Shown here in pieces: positions 45,101 through 55,374 of a DNA stretch of 64,000 nucleotides. This DNA is from Prevotella sp. UBA5379. GTDB lineage: Bacteria > Bacteroidota > Bacteroidia > Bacteroidales > Bacteroidaceae. Location of the stretch: assembly GCA_002409785.1 (NCBI GenBank), contig DHOX01000092.1, forward strand, positions 49,170-113,169, in the 5' to 3' direction. Positions within the stretch are counted from its first letter, which is position 1; every line of letters begins with the position of its first letter. Below the pieces are notes generated by a model. The model saw only the letters and a list, made by a program, of their open reading frames with translations. It ran no database searches and was not told the origin of the DNA. Both the position numbers and the translations under genes were made by a program.

Positions 45101-45589
45101 CAGGACAGGACTTTTCTCATCCAATTGCTCAATGAGATCATCCACAGCCTGTTCCATTACTTCCTCATCATTCAGGCTTATGTTCAGACTGGCTGTCAGG
45201 TCAAGTTCACGGGCGAGGTTTCTTAATACCGTCTGAAAGAAAGCATCAATTGTCTCAATTCGAAAATCATTAAAATGGTGGAGGAGGAGGCTGAGGCACC
45301 CTCCTGCACGTTGTCTGATCAGTCTTTCTCCTAATCCCGTGTTTTGCTGTACTTCTTTTAGGTATTCTTCCGAATCGTTTAGGTGATGAGAAATACCATA
45401 AAGTTGGGACAGGATGCGCATCTTCATCTCTTCAGTGGCTTTATTGGTAAAAGTTACGGCCAGTATTCCCCGGTAGGATTGTGGATTGAGTATGAGCAAT
45501 GAGATATATTGTGTAGCAAGTTTAAAGGTCTTTCCAGCCCCGGCACTTGCTCTGTAAACGGTCAGAGGTTTCATCATTTCTGTTTTCAT
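42170..45589 (-). CDS. AddA-like UvrD-family helicase/nuclease
   Basis: A 1139-residue superfamily 1 helicase with a C-terminal nuclease, the functional equivalent of RecB. Walker A is ASAGAGKT at 14-21, motif II is MMDEFQDTSRIQWYNF, motif IV/V include DIKQSIYRWRGGD and IHKSKGLEFDHVIIPF, and motif VI LLYVAFTRPKRGLYIF. The PD-(D/E)XK motif has Asp1081 and Lys1083 in MIVVDFKFGKP. An Asp/Glu-rich insertion lies at about 880-930. ATGs five and six codons in are alternative starts; the conserved part begins at MKPLTVYRASAGAGKT. With the AddB-like gene it forms a RecBCD-type repair pair. Confidence 0.9.
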   Translation of the reverse strand: MKTEMMKPLTVYRASAGAGKTFKLATQYISLLILNPQSYRGILAVTFTNKATEEMKMRILSQLYGISHHLNDSEEYLKEVQQNTGLGERLIRQRAGGCLSLLLHHFNDFRIETIDAFFQTVLRNLARELDLTASLNISLNDEEVMEQAVDDLIEQLDEKSPVLSWIMDYIHEKMDDDKGWNIMGQIKNFGKNIFEDAYKEHSYDLQPLMSPESTFFPDYSKELRAIRQKAKENIKKYADHFFEEMDRNGFSASDLNRGEKGIWSYFAKLERGEFTDESKLVNKTVCSCLEDPKNWVTKKRATPGSGIYQLVQDHLWTLLRQTETARPDLVKAYKSADLTLRHLDNLRLLGKIGEKVRISNQEANRFLLSDTQNLLHSLVCDNDSPFIFEKIGAHLEHIMMDEFQDTSRIQWYNFKVLLQETMSHGQPPSEHLAQNLIVGDIKQSIYRWRGGDWRLLQNIDTKEFSSDQVNKKILDVNYRSDKRIVAFNNIFFLKASQSWSGEKEKDTEELQQAYSQENLCQKVPEGKENQGYVHVELLPDNNSYHDKMLQKTVETVRTLLDQGCRPSDIAILVRKNPTIQEIGAYFMEKLPDVTLVSDLAFRLDASQAVNILVDALRFITHRDDLLTLANLTKAYQTGIKNPLKADSKIFLCSGNTLEEQLKTQLPDDYVNHLDELEGQPLMDLIEQLYSIFDLAVMEEQSAYVCAFYDQVSEYLQDHVPDINDFLKVWDEDLHLRSIQSDETDGIRLLTIHKSKGLEFDHVIIPFCDWTLEKPGYTIWCTPSEPPYSKLPVVPVDLYKNQISGSIYEPFYNNEHSQNIVDNMNLLYVAFTRPKRGLYIFGKHKNKGKQRMKADDGKPSEPVDESDVIEKVLPQLSQELEGATLKTFNQDEPAEDDISDKDKIDDKEDDNSQTLAFDYGTPDINRKPGGKTVSRNVFLQQPEPKIIAINNYENRIDFRQSNKSKDFIGGEDEEAQVHNTYIQTGNVLHAIFSSIHTLDDVDQALSQLEQEGVLDTGYLSKEKLRKEMKQRLQSPKVKNWFSSHWELFNECTILYTDPVTNEVIEKRPDRVMTDGKEMIVVDFKFGKPHKEYEEQVRDYMTLLRRMHYPEVSGYLWYVYPNQVTQVRPDDDHDSKEEAQP

Positions 45590-45660
45590 TATGCTAATCG
45601 TTAATCAAGTATGATTCTTTGTTTTCAGCGAGTGGTAGGTGTTTTAGGGAAGAAATGCAA

Positions 45661-47841
45661 TCACCAGTTGTTGAATAATTCAAATCCCCACTTTACACCA
45701 AATCCCTCAAAATGATGAGCACTTCTTCCACAGAAAATTCCCATAGAGAACAAACGGTTTGTAAATCCGTATCCGATTTCTACGTAAGGAGTTAACTTTC
45801 GTATGGAAAGTGCACTGATATAGATTCGTTCCTTTTCCACAACTTGTCCGACGAGGGGTATCCAGGATAGGAGCAGCATCGGCGACTCGTAGGTTGCATT
45901 TGCACGGACATAAAATTTGGAAGCGTTGTACCAGTTGGAGTTCAGCAGTTCAAATTCTCCGCTCCATTCATCATTCCATCCTCCGGGAATATAATTTTCC
46001 CTGAAGTTGTTATAATCCAGGAAGTACCCATCCTTGCTTTTGTCCGTATATAAGCCCAGTCCTGCTCGCAAAGAAAGGGAACGCATACAAGGCATACGAT
46101 GGATTTCCTGTCCGTCCAGTTCCCATTTCTCATAATTGATCTTACCCCCCATGAAGCCTTTAATACCTCGTTCATAACTGGCATTGATAATAGGACCATT
46201 TATTTCGGATGGGGTATACTGTAATTGTATAAAGGGTGCAGATGAACTGTAACTCGTTGGCTTTCCCGCTTGTATGAATCCTGCCTTTTTCACAGCAGAA
46301 CGGCGGTGCCAGACAAGACCGCATTGTCCGTCAAGATGGTTCTTGATGATTTGATAGTTCGTACTTATTTTTACACCCAGGTCGTTGAAATAGTCCAGAT
46401 GCAGTTTGTTCCAATCTATAGAGTCTGTTTTTTGGTCTTTGATCTCATTCAGAATGTTTGAATTTGTGATCCGGTTACCATTGAAGTATTCAATTTTTAC
46501 CCATCCGTTTTTCTTCTGATTATAGGTAAATGTGACGGGAATATTATAGAGCAGTCTTTTCCATTTAAAAGAGTATCCCATTTTAATGCGAGTAGAGATA
46601 CTCTGATTAGGGGTAAAGTTGTAATAGCCTTTTACATCGAAACGGTAGATAATCCCTTTATTCCGGGTATAGCCAAAGTAGAGAGGGTTGAAGATCGGAT
46701 CAATTTTAATATGCCCCTGTTTTTTATCCCCGATGTCAGCATTGATATTGTTCAATAGATTGTTTCCGATGAGATCCCAGAAGATATATTTGCTGAAGTC
46801 TTTATCATTTGAGGACTTAATGATGAAAGCATTTTCTTTGGTGCCACTGCTTTGCTGGTTATTCCCAGTTCTTCTTGAGTTTTCTGAAGTTGTATCAGCA
46901 GGGACACTCTGGGTACTGGCAGGACCGGCTCTACTTGTCTTTGATTTTTCCATCGAATCATTTACGGCAATGATCTTTTCTTCTTCTTCAGTTAGTGGAA
47001 TGGGACGTATACTATCCAGGAGCCTTCGACTGTCAGAAAGATGAAAAGTATCTGGGAGAATTGGATGTAGATCGTAGACAGAGGTGATCCAGGAATGGAA
47101 GCAGTTGCCTAAAGTGCAGATTTTAGCAATGATGTCACAACGTTTAGGCAATAGTGACTTGATGCCTGCCTTTCCCATCTCGCCTTGCAGCACGAAATGA
47201 ATCATATCATATTCACCTTCGAAGAAGAAGCGGTCTACTTTTCCTGTATGATCGTCTACGATTACCCATCCCTTAACTAACTGGGTGTTTTTGATTTTAG
47301 GTCTGATAAAAAAACGAGTTTGACGGATTCCATATTTAATGGACTGATAATGATAAAACCGTTTGTTGTTTCTCACCAGTGGAGAGAGAATGATACCTTT
47401 AAACAAAGTGACGTCATAAAGGCTCGGCTGAAGGTATTCGAAAAGCACAGGCAGTAATTTGTGAGAATGATAGACCGTTGAATACATCAGGAGTGTTTTT
47501 GTCTTTGTCATTTCATCCCCGCCCTTGTAATAGATGATGTCTGAAAAACTTTCATTCAGGAAATCGCGCCTGCTATCCCTCGCTACATCATACATGGTGG
47601 GGATAGCCAAAAGTAAAGGATTCTTCCTGTCAATATGAGTTCGATATTTCAAATATACATTGGAAAGAAGAGAATCTGGCAGTTCATTTCCCGTCAGCTT
47701 GTGAGCATAGGTGAAGACTTGCTGAAGAAGCCTTGTGTCAACTTGCTTTTTCCCGAATGATTCTATATCATCTATCATGAAAAATGACAAAATCAGGAAT
47801 CCTATTATGAATATCCTTTTTTTCTTCACAGTTAAAGTCAA
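45661..47841 (-). CDS. DUF5686-type outer-membrane protein
   Basis: A 726-residue protein with an N-terminal hydrophobic signal (RIFIIGFLILSFFMI) and a C-terminal part rich in alternating aromatic strands that ends in Trp, as expected for an outer-membrane beta-barrel. LRNNKRF/YKGGDEM, LMYSTVYHSHKLLPVLFEY and the barrel-end YISALSIRKLTPYVEIGYGFTNRLFSMGIF remind me of DUF5686 proteins. Those often carry an N-terminal carboxypeptidase-like domain; here I see none. A low-complexity Ser/Thr/Asn linker spans about 292-335. The function is unknown. It lies 71 bases upstream of addA. Confidence 0.68.
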   Translation of the reverse strand: MTLTVKKKRIFIIGFLILSFFMIDDIESFGKKQVDTRLLQQVFTYAHKLTGNELPDSLLSNVYLKYRTHIDRKNPLLLAIPTMYDVARDSRRDFLNESFSDIIYYKGGDEMTKTKTLLMYSTVYHSHKLLPVLFEYLQPSLYDVTLFKGIILSPLVRNNKRFYHYQSIKYGIRQTRFFIRPKIKNTQLVKGWVIVDDHTGKVDRFFFEGEYDMIHFVLQGEMGKAGIKSLLPKRCDIIAKICTLGNCFHSWITSVYDLHPILPDTFHLSDSRRLLDSIRPIPLTEEEEKIIAVNDSMEKSKTSRAGPASTQSVPADTTSENSRRTGNNQQSSGTKENAFIIKSSNDKDFSKYIFWDLIGNNLLNNINADIGDKKQGHIKIDPIFNPLYFGYTRNKGIIYRFDVKGYYNFTPNQSISTRIKMGYSFKWKRLLYNIPVTFTYNQKKNGWVKIEYFNGNRITNSNILNEIKDQKTDSIDWNKLHLDYFNDLGVKISTNYQIIKNHLDGQCGLVWHRRSAVKKAGFIQAGKPTSYSSSAPFIQLQYTPSEINGPIINASYERGIKGFMGGKINYEKWELDGQEIHRMPCMRSLSLRAGLGLYTDKSKDGYFLDYNNFRENYIPGGWNDEWSGEFELLNSNWYNASKFYVRANATYESPMLLLSWIPLVGQVVEKERIYISALSIRKLTPYVEIGYGFTNRLFSMGIFCGRSAHHFEGFGVKWGFELFNNW

Positions 47842-47884
47842 AATAGAAAACAGTAGAGATATTGCTTTTTAAAAAGACCAGTCT

Positions 47885-48856
47885 CTATCGGGGCAGTAAT
47901 AGTAGCAATTTACGGCCGGCTTTCGTATTGATCGCTTTGCGGAAAAGACAATATTTATAGGAATAGTTTTTATCAGGTAAAGGGAATAGTCCTCTTTTGC
48001 GAAGCCATTCTATGGCATTGTTCAGATGTCTGGAACTTCGTGTGACCTGAATCGTCTGGTACAGATAATCCATGGATAGTTGTGCTACTCTGCGATGTAA
48101 AGCTACCCGGTCAGCCTCCGGAAGTTGATCAGACAGATCCTGCAGATGCGCTATTACTCTTTCTATGTCTGTAAGACGAGTGAGATGGTATCGCTTATTC
48201 TGCTCATATGCAGCCCCATCCCTTTGCTGCCGGTTGAAACAAGCTTCCGCATCCGTATAGTAAATCCGCTCTCCTCGAAGGCATAATTGAGGGGTGAAAT
48301 CTTCGTCTTCATGCAGGATTTTTGTGGAGAAACGTAGGCTGCCTAATATCTGTTGCTTGAAAATGTATCCACATACAGATGCCTTCAGGGGGTGATCATG
48401 CAGATAGGAACTGCCCGTAACAGGACCTATGAACGTAAAGGATGTTCCAGGTTTTTTTTTCTCTGTTTCTTGAAAGAAAACCAGATCCGGATTATGAAAC
48501 CTGACAATGTCAAGGCAATGCTCGTAAGGGGCCGTTATCAGATAACTGCTCCCGTTCAGAAACTGAATATAGTTTCCTGTAGCCAGTTGGATGCCGATGT
48601 TTCGCGCCTGTGAAAGTCCCATGTTCTTTTTTCTGACATAGATGGTATTCTCGTCCACATCGAATAATTCTCTTGAGGGAGATCGTTTTGAACCATTGTC
48701 AATGAGTATGATTTCCCGTTCATTAGGATTTAGAGACAAGGTGCTGATCTGTTGCAGACATTCCTTGAGCATTTCATCGGGGACATCATGCGTCGTAATG
48801 ATAAAACTTACGAGCGGCGGTACACTGTCTGGTGTATTAATCGACTTAACTGGCAT
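47885..48856 (-). CDS. glycosyltransferase family 2-like protein lacking the DXD motif
   Basis: A 323-residue protein with a clear GT2 beginning: VSFIITTHDVPDEMLKECLQQI, EIILIDNGS and NMGLSQARNIGIQLATGNYIQFL. The metal-binding DSDD that should follow reads NGSS, so the residues that hold the nucleotide-sugar cation are absent. The later acceptor motif ILHEDEDFTPQL is present. Either the enzyme works without a metal or it is inactive. Residues 225-323 are a helical tail of unknown role. Its promoter is probably the TACCTTTG on the minus strand at 49003-48996, giving a leader of about 130 bases. Confidence 0.78.
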   Translation of the reverse strand: MPVKSINTPDSVPPLVSFIITTHDVPDEMLKECLQQISTLSLNPNEREIILIDNGSKRSPSRELFDVDENTIYVRKKNMGLSQARNIGIQLATGNYIQFLNGSSYLITAPYEHCLDIVRFHNPDLVFFQETEKKKPGTSFTFIGPVTGSSYLHDHPLKASVCGYIFKQQILGSLRFSTKILHEDEDFTPQLCLRGERIYYTDAEACFNRQQRDGAAYEQNKRYHLTRLTDIERVIAHLQDLSDQLPEADRVALHRRVAQLSMDYLYQTIQVTRSSRHLNNAIEWLRKRGLFPLPDKNYSYKYCLFRKAINTKAGRKLLLLLPR

Positions 48857-48995
48857 AGTTCTTCTCTTCCTAAAGGGTTCAACATCTTATTTCTCACAGA
48901 ACTCTCAATCATTTTCCATTGTGGAGTGTAGTGTTACTGAGATACATCCAAAAACTTGTGAAAATACAAGTTCGAATCGCAATGGTTTCGTTGTA

Positions 48996-49003
48996 CAAAG
49001 GTA
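48996..49003 (-). promoter_or_regulatory. -7 element before the GT2-like gene
   Basis: On the minus strand TACCTTTG; only TTTC is found 20 bases upstream. Weak support. Confidence 0.4.
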
Positions 49004-49147
49004 CGTATTTCAATTGGAAAATGGAAAGATAAATGAGAAAAGTTATGATGATTATCGTTTTTTGTAAAGTTCACCTGTCAATTCTTGGATTTGTCATTTT
49101 CGATCTGTCAGTTTAGTGTTAAACCGATTTAATTTTTCGTTATGATA

Positions 49148-49178
49148 TTGACCTTTTTCAGATAATTTGTTAACTTTG
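49148..49178 (+). promoter_or_regulatory. pfkA promoter
   Basis: TTG (49148-49150), 20 bases and TAACTTTG (49171-49178). The start codon is at 49457, so the predicted leader is about 270 bases. Confidence 0.6.
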
Positions 49179-49183
49179 TGCGA

Positions 49184-49456
49184 AAATTGTTTAGAAAATG
49201 ATAGTACCCTGTTAAGGTACACAATTGATTATGTTCATACCTGAAGCAAGGTAGGCATGGAGGTGAAAAGAGAATGGTCAAGTCTGTATTTTAGTGAACT
49301 TGTATTTTCTCATGGAAGTGGCAACTTTCAGACTGTACCGATGGTCTGTGGGTGCGTAGGGTGTCTGATGTTAAAGGTGTGGAGATAGTATGTAAGAAGA
49401 AAATTCCTTTGGGATTTGTAAGGGCAATTATTTAATATTATATAAGGTTACTCAGT
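49184..49456 (+). promoter_or_regulatory. long pfkA leader with small hairpins
   Basis: The interval holds several short stems: GTACC-CTGTTAA-GGTAC (49204-49220), TACCT/AGGTA soon after, and CAGAC/GTCTG around 49331-49352. A possible 43-codon frame (49257-49388) lacks any recognisable protein feature and I do not call it. The length and structure suggest post-transcriptional control, but no known riboswitch class is recognisable. Confidence 0.4.
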
Positions 49457-50434
49457 ATGGCAAGAATTAAAACGATTGGAGTCTTGACTTCAGGAGGGGA
49501 TGCTCCGGGGATGAATGCCGCAATTCGTGCGGTGACCCGTGCCGGTATTTACAATGGCTTTATGATCAAAGCAATCTACCGTGGATATGATGGGCTGATC
49601 AATGATGAAATTAAACCTTTTACCACAGAGAATGTCAGTGGTATTATCGGAAGAGGAGGAACCATTCTCAGAACATCGCGATCGAAGGACTTTATGACAG
49701 AGGAAGGTCGTCAGAAAGCATACGATAATTTAAAAAGCGAAGGAATAGATGCATTGGTGATCATTGGAGGCAACGGGTCTCTGACGGGTGCCATGCATTT
49801 TGGTCAGGATTTTGATCTGCCCTGTATTGGCCTTCCGGGTACGATCGACAATGACTTGTTTGGAACAGATAATACGATCGGCTATGATACTACGCTGAAC
49901 ACGATAGTGGAATGTGTTGACCGCATCCGTGATACGGCACAGAGCCACGAGCGTATCTTCTTCGTGGAAGTGATGGGTCGTGATGCTGGTTTCCTGGCTC
50001 AGAACAGTGCTGTTGCCAGTGGGGCTGAGGCTGCAATAATCCCTGAAGATTCTACTGACGTCGACCAACTTGCGCAGTTTATGGAGCGTGGTATTCGTAA
50101 ATCCAAGAAAAGTTGTATCGTCATCGTTTCAGAAAGTCCCAAGTGTGGTGCACTTTACTATGCCGACAGGGTACGGAAAGAGTTTCCTCAGTATGATGTC
50201 CGCGTATCTATCCTCGGCCATCTGCAGCGTGGCGGCAGTCCTTCTGCCCGTGATAGGATCCTGGCCAGCCGTACTGGCGTGGGAGCTGTTGAGGCCATTA
50301 TCCAGGGACAGCGTAACATTATGGTAGGCGTCCGGAATAATGAAGTTACCTATGTACCTTTGAGTGAGGCCGTCCGAAGTGACAAGCCGTTTGATAAAAA
50401 TCTTATTAAAGTGCTTGACGAGTTGAGCATATAG
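49457..50434 (+). CDS. pfkA: ATP-dependent 6-phosphofructokinase
   Basis: Phosphorylates fructose-6-phosphate in glycolysis. The 325 residues fit the bacterial PfkA type: ATP site [15 protein letters not shown], catalytic [20 protein letters not shown] with the catalytic Asp in TIDND, effector/substrate residues in [12 protein letters not shown] and [15 protein letters not shown]. The Gly in GGNGSLTGA suggests ATP rather than pyrophosphate as donor. The gene stands alone between divergent GT2-like gene and the ATP synthase operon. Confidence 0.94.
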   Translation: MARIKTIGVLTSGGDAPGMNAAIRAVTRAGIYNGFMIKAIYRGYDGLINDEIKPFTTENVSGIIGRGGTILRTSRSKDFMTEEGRQKAYDNLKSEGIDALVIIGGNGSLTGAMHFGQDFDLPCIGLPGTIDNDLFGTDNTIGYDTTLNTIVECVDRIRDTAQSHERIFFVEVMGRDAGFLAQNSAVASGAEAAIIPEDSTDVDQLAQFMERGIRKSKKSCIVIVSESPKCGALYYADRVRKEFPQYDVRVSILGHLQRGGSPSARDRILASRTGVGAVEAIIQGQRNIMVGVRNNEVTYVPLSEAVRSDKPFDKNLIKVLDELSI

Positions 50435-50488
50435 ACTGTTTGAAAGTTCTAGATTATTCTTATTTTTCGGAACAAAACTCATAATTAG

Positions 50489-50520
50489 TTTGTGGTTTAC
50501 GAAAATATTGCGTAGTTTTG
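50489..50520 (+). promoter_or_regulatory. ATP synthase operon promoter
   Basis: TTTG (50489-50492), 20 bases and TAGTTTTG (50513-50520), with a leader of about 75 bases before atpD. No other promoter is obvious inside the operon. Confidence 0.72.
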
Positions 50521-50585
50521 TGTTCGCGTTAACAAAAAGAACAGATCTTTCAGATCCGATTTTTACAGTTTGAATCAGTTAATAA

Positions 50586-52130
<1,545 letters not shown>

Positions 52131-52181
52131 ATTTGGATAAGGATGCCGTAAGGCATCCTGACTTATACTTTATTATCGCGT

Positions 52182-52421
52182 ATGCTGAAATTAAAAATTA
52201 TATCTCCTGAAAAGGTGGTGTTTACTGGTGACGTCAAAAGCGTAAGTGTTCCAGGTGCTGCAGGATCTTTTGAAATATTGACGGATCATGCTCCTATTAT
52301 TTCTTCCTTAAATGCCGGCCGAGTGGAATATACTACTCAAGATGGCCTTAAGAAATTGGATATCCAGGATGGTTTTGTAGAGGTACAGAAGAACGTTGTC
52401 TCGTTATGCGTCGAAGTATAG
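52182..52421 (+). CDS. atpC: F1 ATP synthase subunit epsilon, short form
   Basis: Central-stalk subunit. At 79 residues it has only the N-terminal beta-sandwich (SPEKVVFTGDVKSVSVPGAAGSFEILTDHAPIISSL); the two-helix C-terminal inhibitory domain of E. coli epsilon (139 residues) is absent. Inhibition of ATP hydrolysis by epsilon is therefore unlikely here. It ends 16 bases inside the next gene, so there is no frameshift-truncated remnant downstream. Confidence 0.93.
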   Translation: MLKLKIISPEKVVFTGDVKSVSVPGAAGSFEILTDHAPIISSLNAGRVEYTTQDGLKKLDIQDGFVEVQKNVVSLCVEV

Positions 52422-52837
52422 ACCCCCGAACAGACAGGATAGCCAAAAAGTACAAGCAATATTCGCTGTGGATTATTGCTGCATTGATGTTGCTGGCCTT
52501 GTTTGTCATGCAGATCATGCGGAATACATCCTTTGTAACGGCCTTGGCCGTCACGGTGATCTATTCACTGGTGTGTAATTGGGTTTATGGGGACTGTTGG
52601 AAAAAGATAGCGCAGTCCTCTCCGGTGAATTTGATGCGGTTTTATCTTGCCGGTTCAGTACTGCGATTGCTTTTGGCTTTAACGGTTTTCCTCATCTATC
52701 TGGTCGTTGTGCGTGAACGGCAGGCCGTTATCGGTTTTGCGGTGATCTTTGCTGCATATTATGTTGTTCTTTTGGCCTTCGATTGCATATACTTTGTCCG
52801 TGTAGAGAAAAAAAATAATAAAACAGAATCAGAATGA
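52406..52837 (+). CDS. small membrane protein in the AtpI position
   Basis: A 143-residue protein with four hydrophobic helices (about 20-37, 42-60, 77-100, 107-128) and a basic, hydrophilic start and end. It overlaps atpC by 16 bases and atpB by 4. Its location before subunit a corresponds to AtpI/Atp1, which helps assemble the c ring, but I see no clear sequence match to AtpI, so the role is inferred from position and topology. Confidence 0.72.
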   Translation: MRRSIDPRTDRIAKKYKQYSLWIIAALMLLALFVMQIMRNTSFVTALAVTVIYSLVCNWVYGDCWKKIAQSSPVNLMRFYLAGSVLRLLLALTVFLIYLVVVRERQAVIGFAVIFAAYYVVLLAFDCIYFVRVEKKNNKTESE

Positions 52838-53955
52838 AAAGAATAAAACTCAAACAATTGTTTTTCATTTTCGTTATGCTTTTGACCCTTGCACCGGTTT
52901 CTTCGGTATCAGCAAGACAAAAAATCGATGTGGGAAGCATTTTGTGGGGGCATATTAAAGATTCATACGACTGGCATCTTACCAAGATTGGCAAGACACC
53001 TATAGTCATTCATCTCCCTGTGATCGTAAAGAGCAGTACGGGATGGCATGTCTTCTGCAGTAGTCGGTTTAGTGAACAGAAAAATGCTCAGGGGAATCGT
53101 CCAGGTCCTTACGGACTTTATATCAAAGACAGCAAGGCAAAGAGTCATCCTGGCAAGATTATGGAGATGGTAAATGGGAAAGAGGTCCGTCCTCTCGACA
53201 TCTCGATTACCAAGACCGTTTGTGTCCTGTTCATTGATGCCATCTTGCTCTTGATCTGTGTGTTGGTTCCGGCACGGTGGTGCAGACATCATAAATGGGA
53301 TGATCCGGCGCCGAAGGGTTTCACGGGCCTGATGCACATGTTTATCATGTCTATTTATAACGAGGCTGTTAAAGGTACGATGACGGAAAAGGAATCCGTT
53401 ACATACGGTCCGTGGCTATTGACTTGTTTCTTCTTTATCTTTCTCGCCAATGTGATGGGTGTCGTTCCTTTTCCACCAGGTGGAGGAAATCTGACGGGAA
53501 ATATCACTTGTACATTCTTCCTGGGAATTACAACTTTTATTATTACTAATGTTACAGGTTCGAAAGAGTACTGGAAAGATATTTTCTGGCCGAAAGTACC
53601 TTTATGGCTGAAGTGTCCGGTACCGTTGATGCCTATTATCAATTTGTTTGGTATCTTCACGAAACCGTTGGCTCTGATTATCCGACTTTTCGCCAACATG
53701 ATGGCGGGACATGCCATGTCCTTGTCTTTTGCTGCGATGATCTTCATCATGTTCAATATCAGTGAGAATGCAGTGGTAGATGCTGCTGCTGGCACTGGAA
53801 TGACTGTGGTGAGTGTTGCGATGAGTATCTTTATGATGCTTCTTGAACTTTTGGTTTGTTACATCCAGGCTCTGGTCTTTACGATGTTGAGTGCAGTGTT
53901 TATCCATCTGGCTCATGTGAAGGCTGAACCGGAACCGGAAGCAGTGAGAGCATAA
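52834..53955 (+). CDS. atpB: F0 ATP synthase subunit a, with long exported N-terminal region
   Basis: Proton-channel subunit. Residues 1-28 look like a cleavable signal peptide (FIFVMLLTLAPVSSVSA), and residues 29-125 form a hydrophilic domain before the first shared membrane helix, so the protein is about 100 residues longer than E. coli AtpB (373 versus 271). The essential channel arginine is in LALIIRLFANMMAGH. The C-terminal YIQALVFTMLSAVFI is also typical. Overlaps the upstream gene by four bases. Confidence 0.93.
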   Translation: MKRIKLKQLFFIFVMLLTLAPVSSVSARQKIDVGSILWGHIKDSYDWHLTKIGKTPIVIHLPVIVKSSTGWHVFCSSRFSEQKNAQGNRPGPYGLYIKDSKAKSHPGKIMEMVNGKEVRPLDISITKTVCVLFIDAILLLICVLVPARWCRHHKWDDPAPKGFTGLMHMFIMSIYNEAVKGTMTEKESVTYGPWLLTCFFFIFLANVMGVVPFPPGGGNLTGNITCTFFLGITTFIITNVTGSKEYWKDIFWPKVPLWLKCPVPLMPIINLFGIFTKPLALIIRLFANMMAGHAMSLSFAAMIFIMFNISENAVVDAAAGTGMTVVSVAMSIFMMLLELLVCYIQALVFTMLSAVFIHLAHVKAEPEPEAVRA

Positions 53956-53987
53956 ATCAAGAATAGAAAAAATTAATAAACAATTAA

Positions 53988-54239
<252 letters not shown>

Positions 54240-54273
54240 TATTGCTATTGATTGTAAACTTTAACCAGTATAT

Positions 54274-54780
54274 ATGGATTTATTAATTCCTGATAGCGGT
54301 TTGCTTTTTTGGATGACGCTCGTATTCATTATTGTTTTTCTCATCTTGCTCAAATGGGGCTTCCCTTCCATAGTAAAGATGGTCAACAATAGAAAAATGA
54401 ACATTGACGAGAGTATACGTCATGCCCATGAGGCTGATGAAAAGCTCTCTAATATCCAAAAAGAAGGTGAATCCATTCTGCAGGAATCACGTACAAAACA
54501 GGCTCAGATCTTGAAAGAGGCTGCTAGTACACGTGATGCCATTGTCGAGAAAGCACAGGATAAAGCCAAAGAGGAAGGATCACGCCTGTTGAAGGAGGCC
54601 CAGACCCAGATCGAAACGGAGAAGAAGAATGCCGTTCAGGATATTCGTTCTCAGGTCGTTTCCCTCTCTGTTCAGGTTGCCGAGAAGATCCTACGCAAGG
54701 AGTTGGCTTCTCAAGACAAGCAGATGGAGTTGATTGGCCGACTGCTGGATGAAGTTCCTTCTGAAAACAAGAAAGACTAA
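54274..54780 (+). CDS. atpF: F0 ATP synthase subunit b
   Basis: Peripheral-stalk subunit of 168 residues. One N-terminal membrane helix (LLFWMTLVFIIVFLILL) is followed by a long charged coiled coil (residues 30-140) and a C-terminal part that binds delta. A single b gene suggests a homodimer stalk. Confidence 0.93.
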   Translation: MDLLIPDSGLLFWMTLVFIIVFLILLKWGFPSIVKMVNNRKMNIDESIRHAHEADEKLSNIQKEGESILQESRTKQAQILKEAASTRDAIVEKAQDKAKEEGSRLLKEAQTQIETEKKNAVQDIRSQVVSLSVQVAEKILRKELASQDKQMELIGRLLDEVPSENKKD

Positions 54781-54785
54781 AGCTT

Positions 54786-55322
54786 ATGGATTTAGGTGTA
54801 ATATCGGTTAGATATGCCCGGGCACTCCTCAAGAGTGCTGCGGTGCTGAAAGTCGAAGATCAGGTATACGGCGAGATGCTCTCCCTCTATCAGAGTTATT
54901 TCAAAGTGCATGATCTGAAATACACGATAGATAACCCTATGCTCGGAAAAGACAAGAAACTGCATCTTCTTGTGACGGCGATGGGTGGTAACCCATCAGA
55001 ACTCAGCAAAAAGTTTGTCGCTCTTGTCCTTAAGGAGGATAGGGAAAGCACCCTGCAACTCATGGCTGCTTCGTATATCTCTCTTTACAGACAACAGAAG
55101 AACATCACCAGTGGTATTCTTACGACTGCCGTACCTGTAACATCCTCCATTGAACAGAGGATGCAGAAATTGGTAGAAAGTAGGACTAAAGGAACTGTGG
55201 AATTCAAGACTGAGACCGATTCGGATATTATCGGCGGTTTTATCCTTGAATATGATACTTATCGGATGGATGCTAGTGTTAAGACCATGCTCCGGACGGT
55301 ATATTCACAGTTATATAAATAG
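54786..55322 (+). CDS. atpH: F1 ATP synthase subunit delta
   Basis: The 178-residue subunit linking stator b to the alpha3beta3 head. The start ISVRYARALLKSA and the C-terminal half with ETDSDIIGGFILEYD and DASVKTML are diagnostic of the OSCP/delta family. It starts 5 bases after the atpF stop. Confidence 0.94.
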   Translation: MDLGVISVRYARALLKSAAVLKVEDQVYGEMLSLYQSYFKVHDLKYTIDNPMLGKDKKLHLLVTAMGGNPSELSKKFVALVLKEDRESTLQLMAASYISLYRQQKNITSGILTTAVPVTSSIEQRMQKLVESRTKGTVEFKTETDSDIIGGFILEYDTYRMDASVKTMLRTVYSQLYK

Positions 55323-55374
55323 AGGAAGACGAAAAGAAGTTTTCGAATCCAAACATTAATTTTAATAGAATAAA

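Noticed and set aside
49257..49388. 43-codon frame in the pfkA leader
   Set aside because: No ribosome-binding site of note, no protein feature and Cys/Trp-rich sequence; kept only as a remark on the leader.
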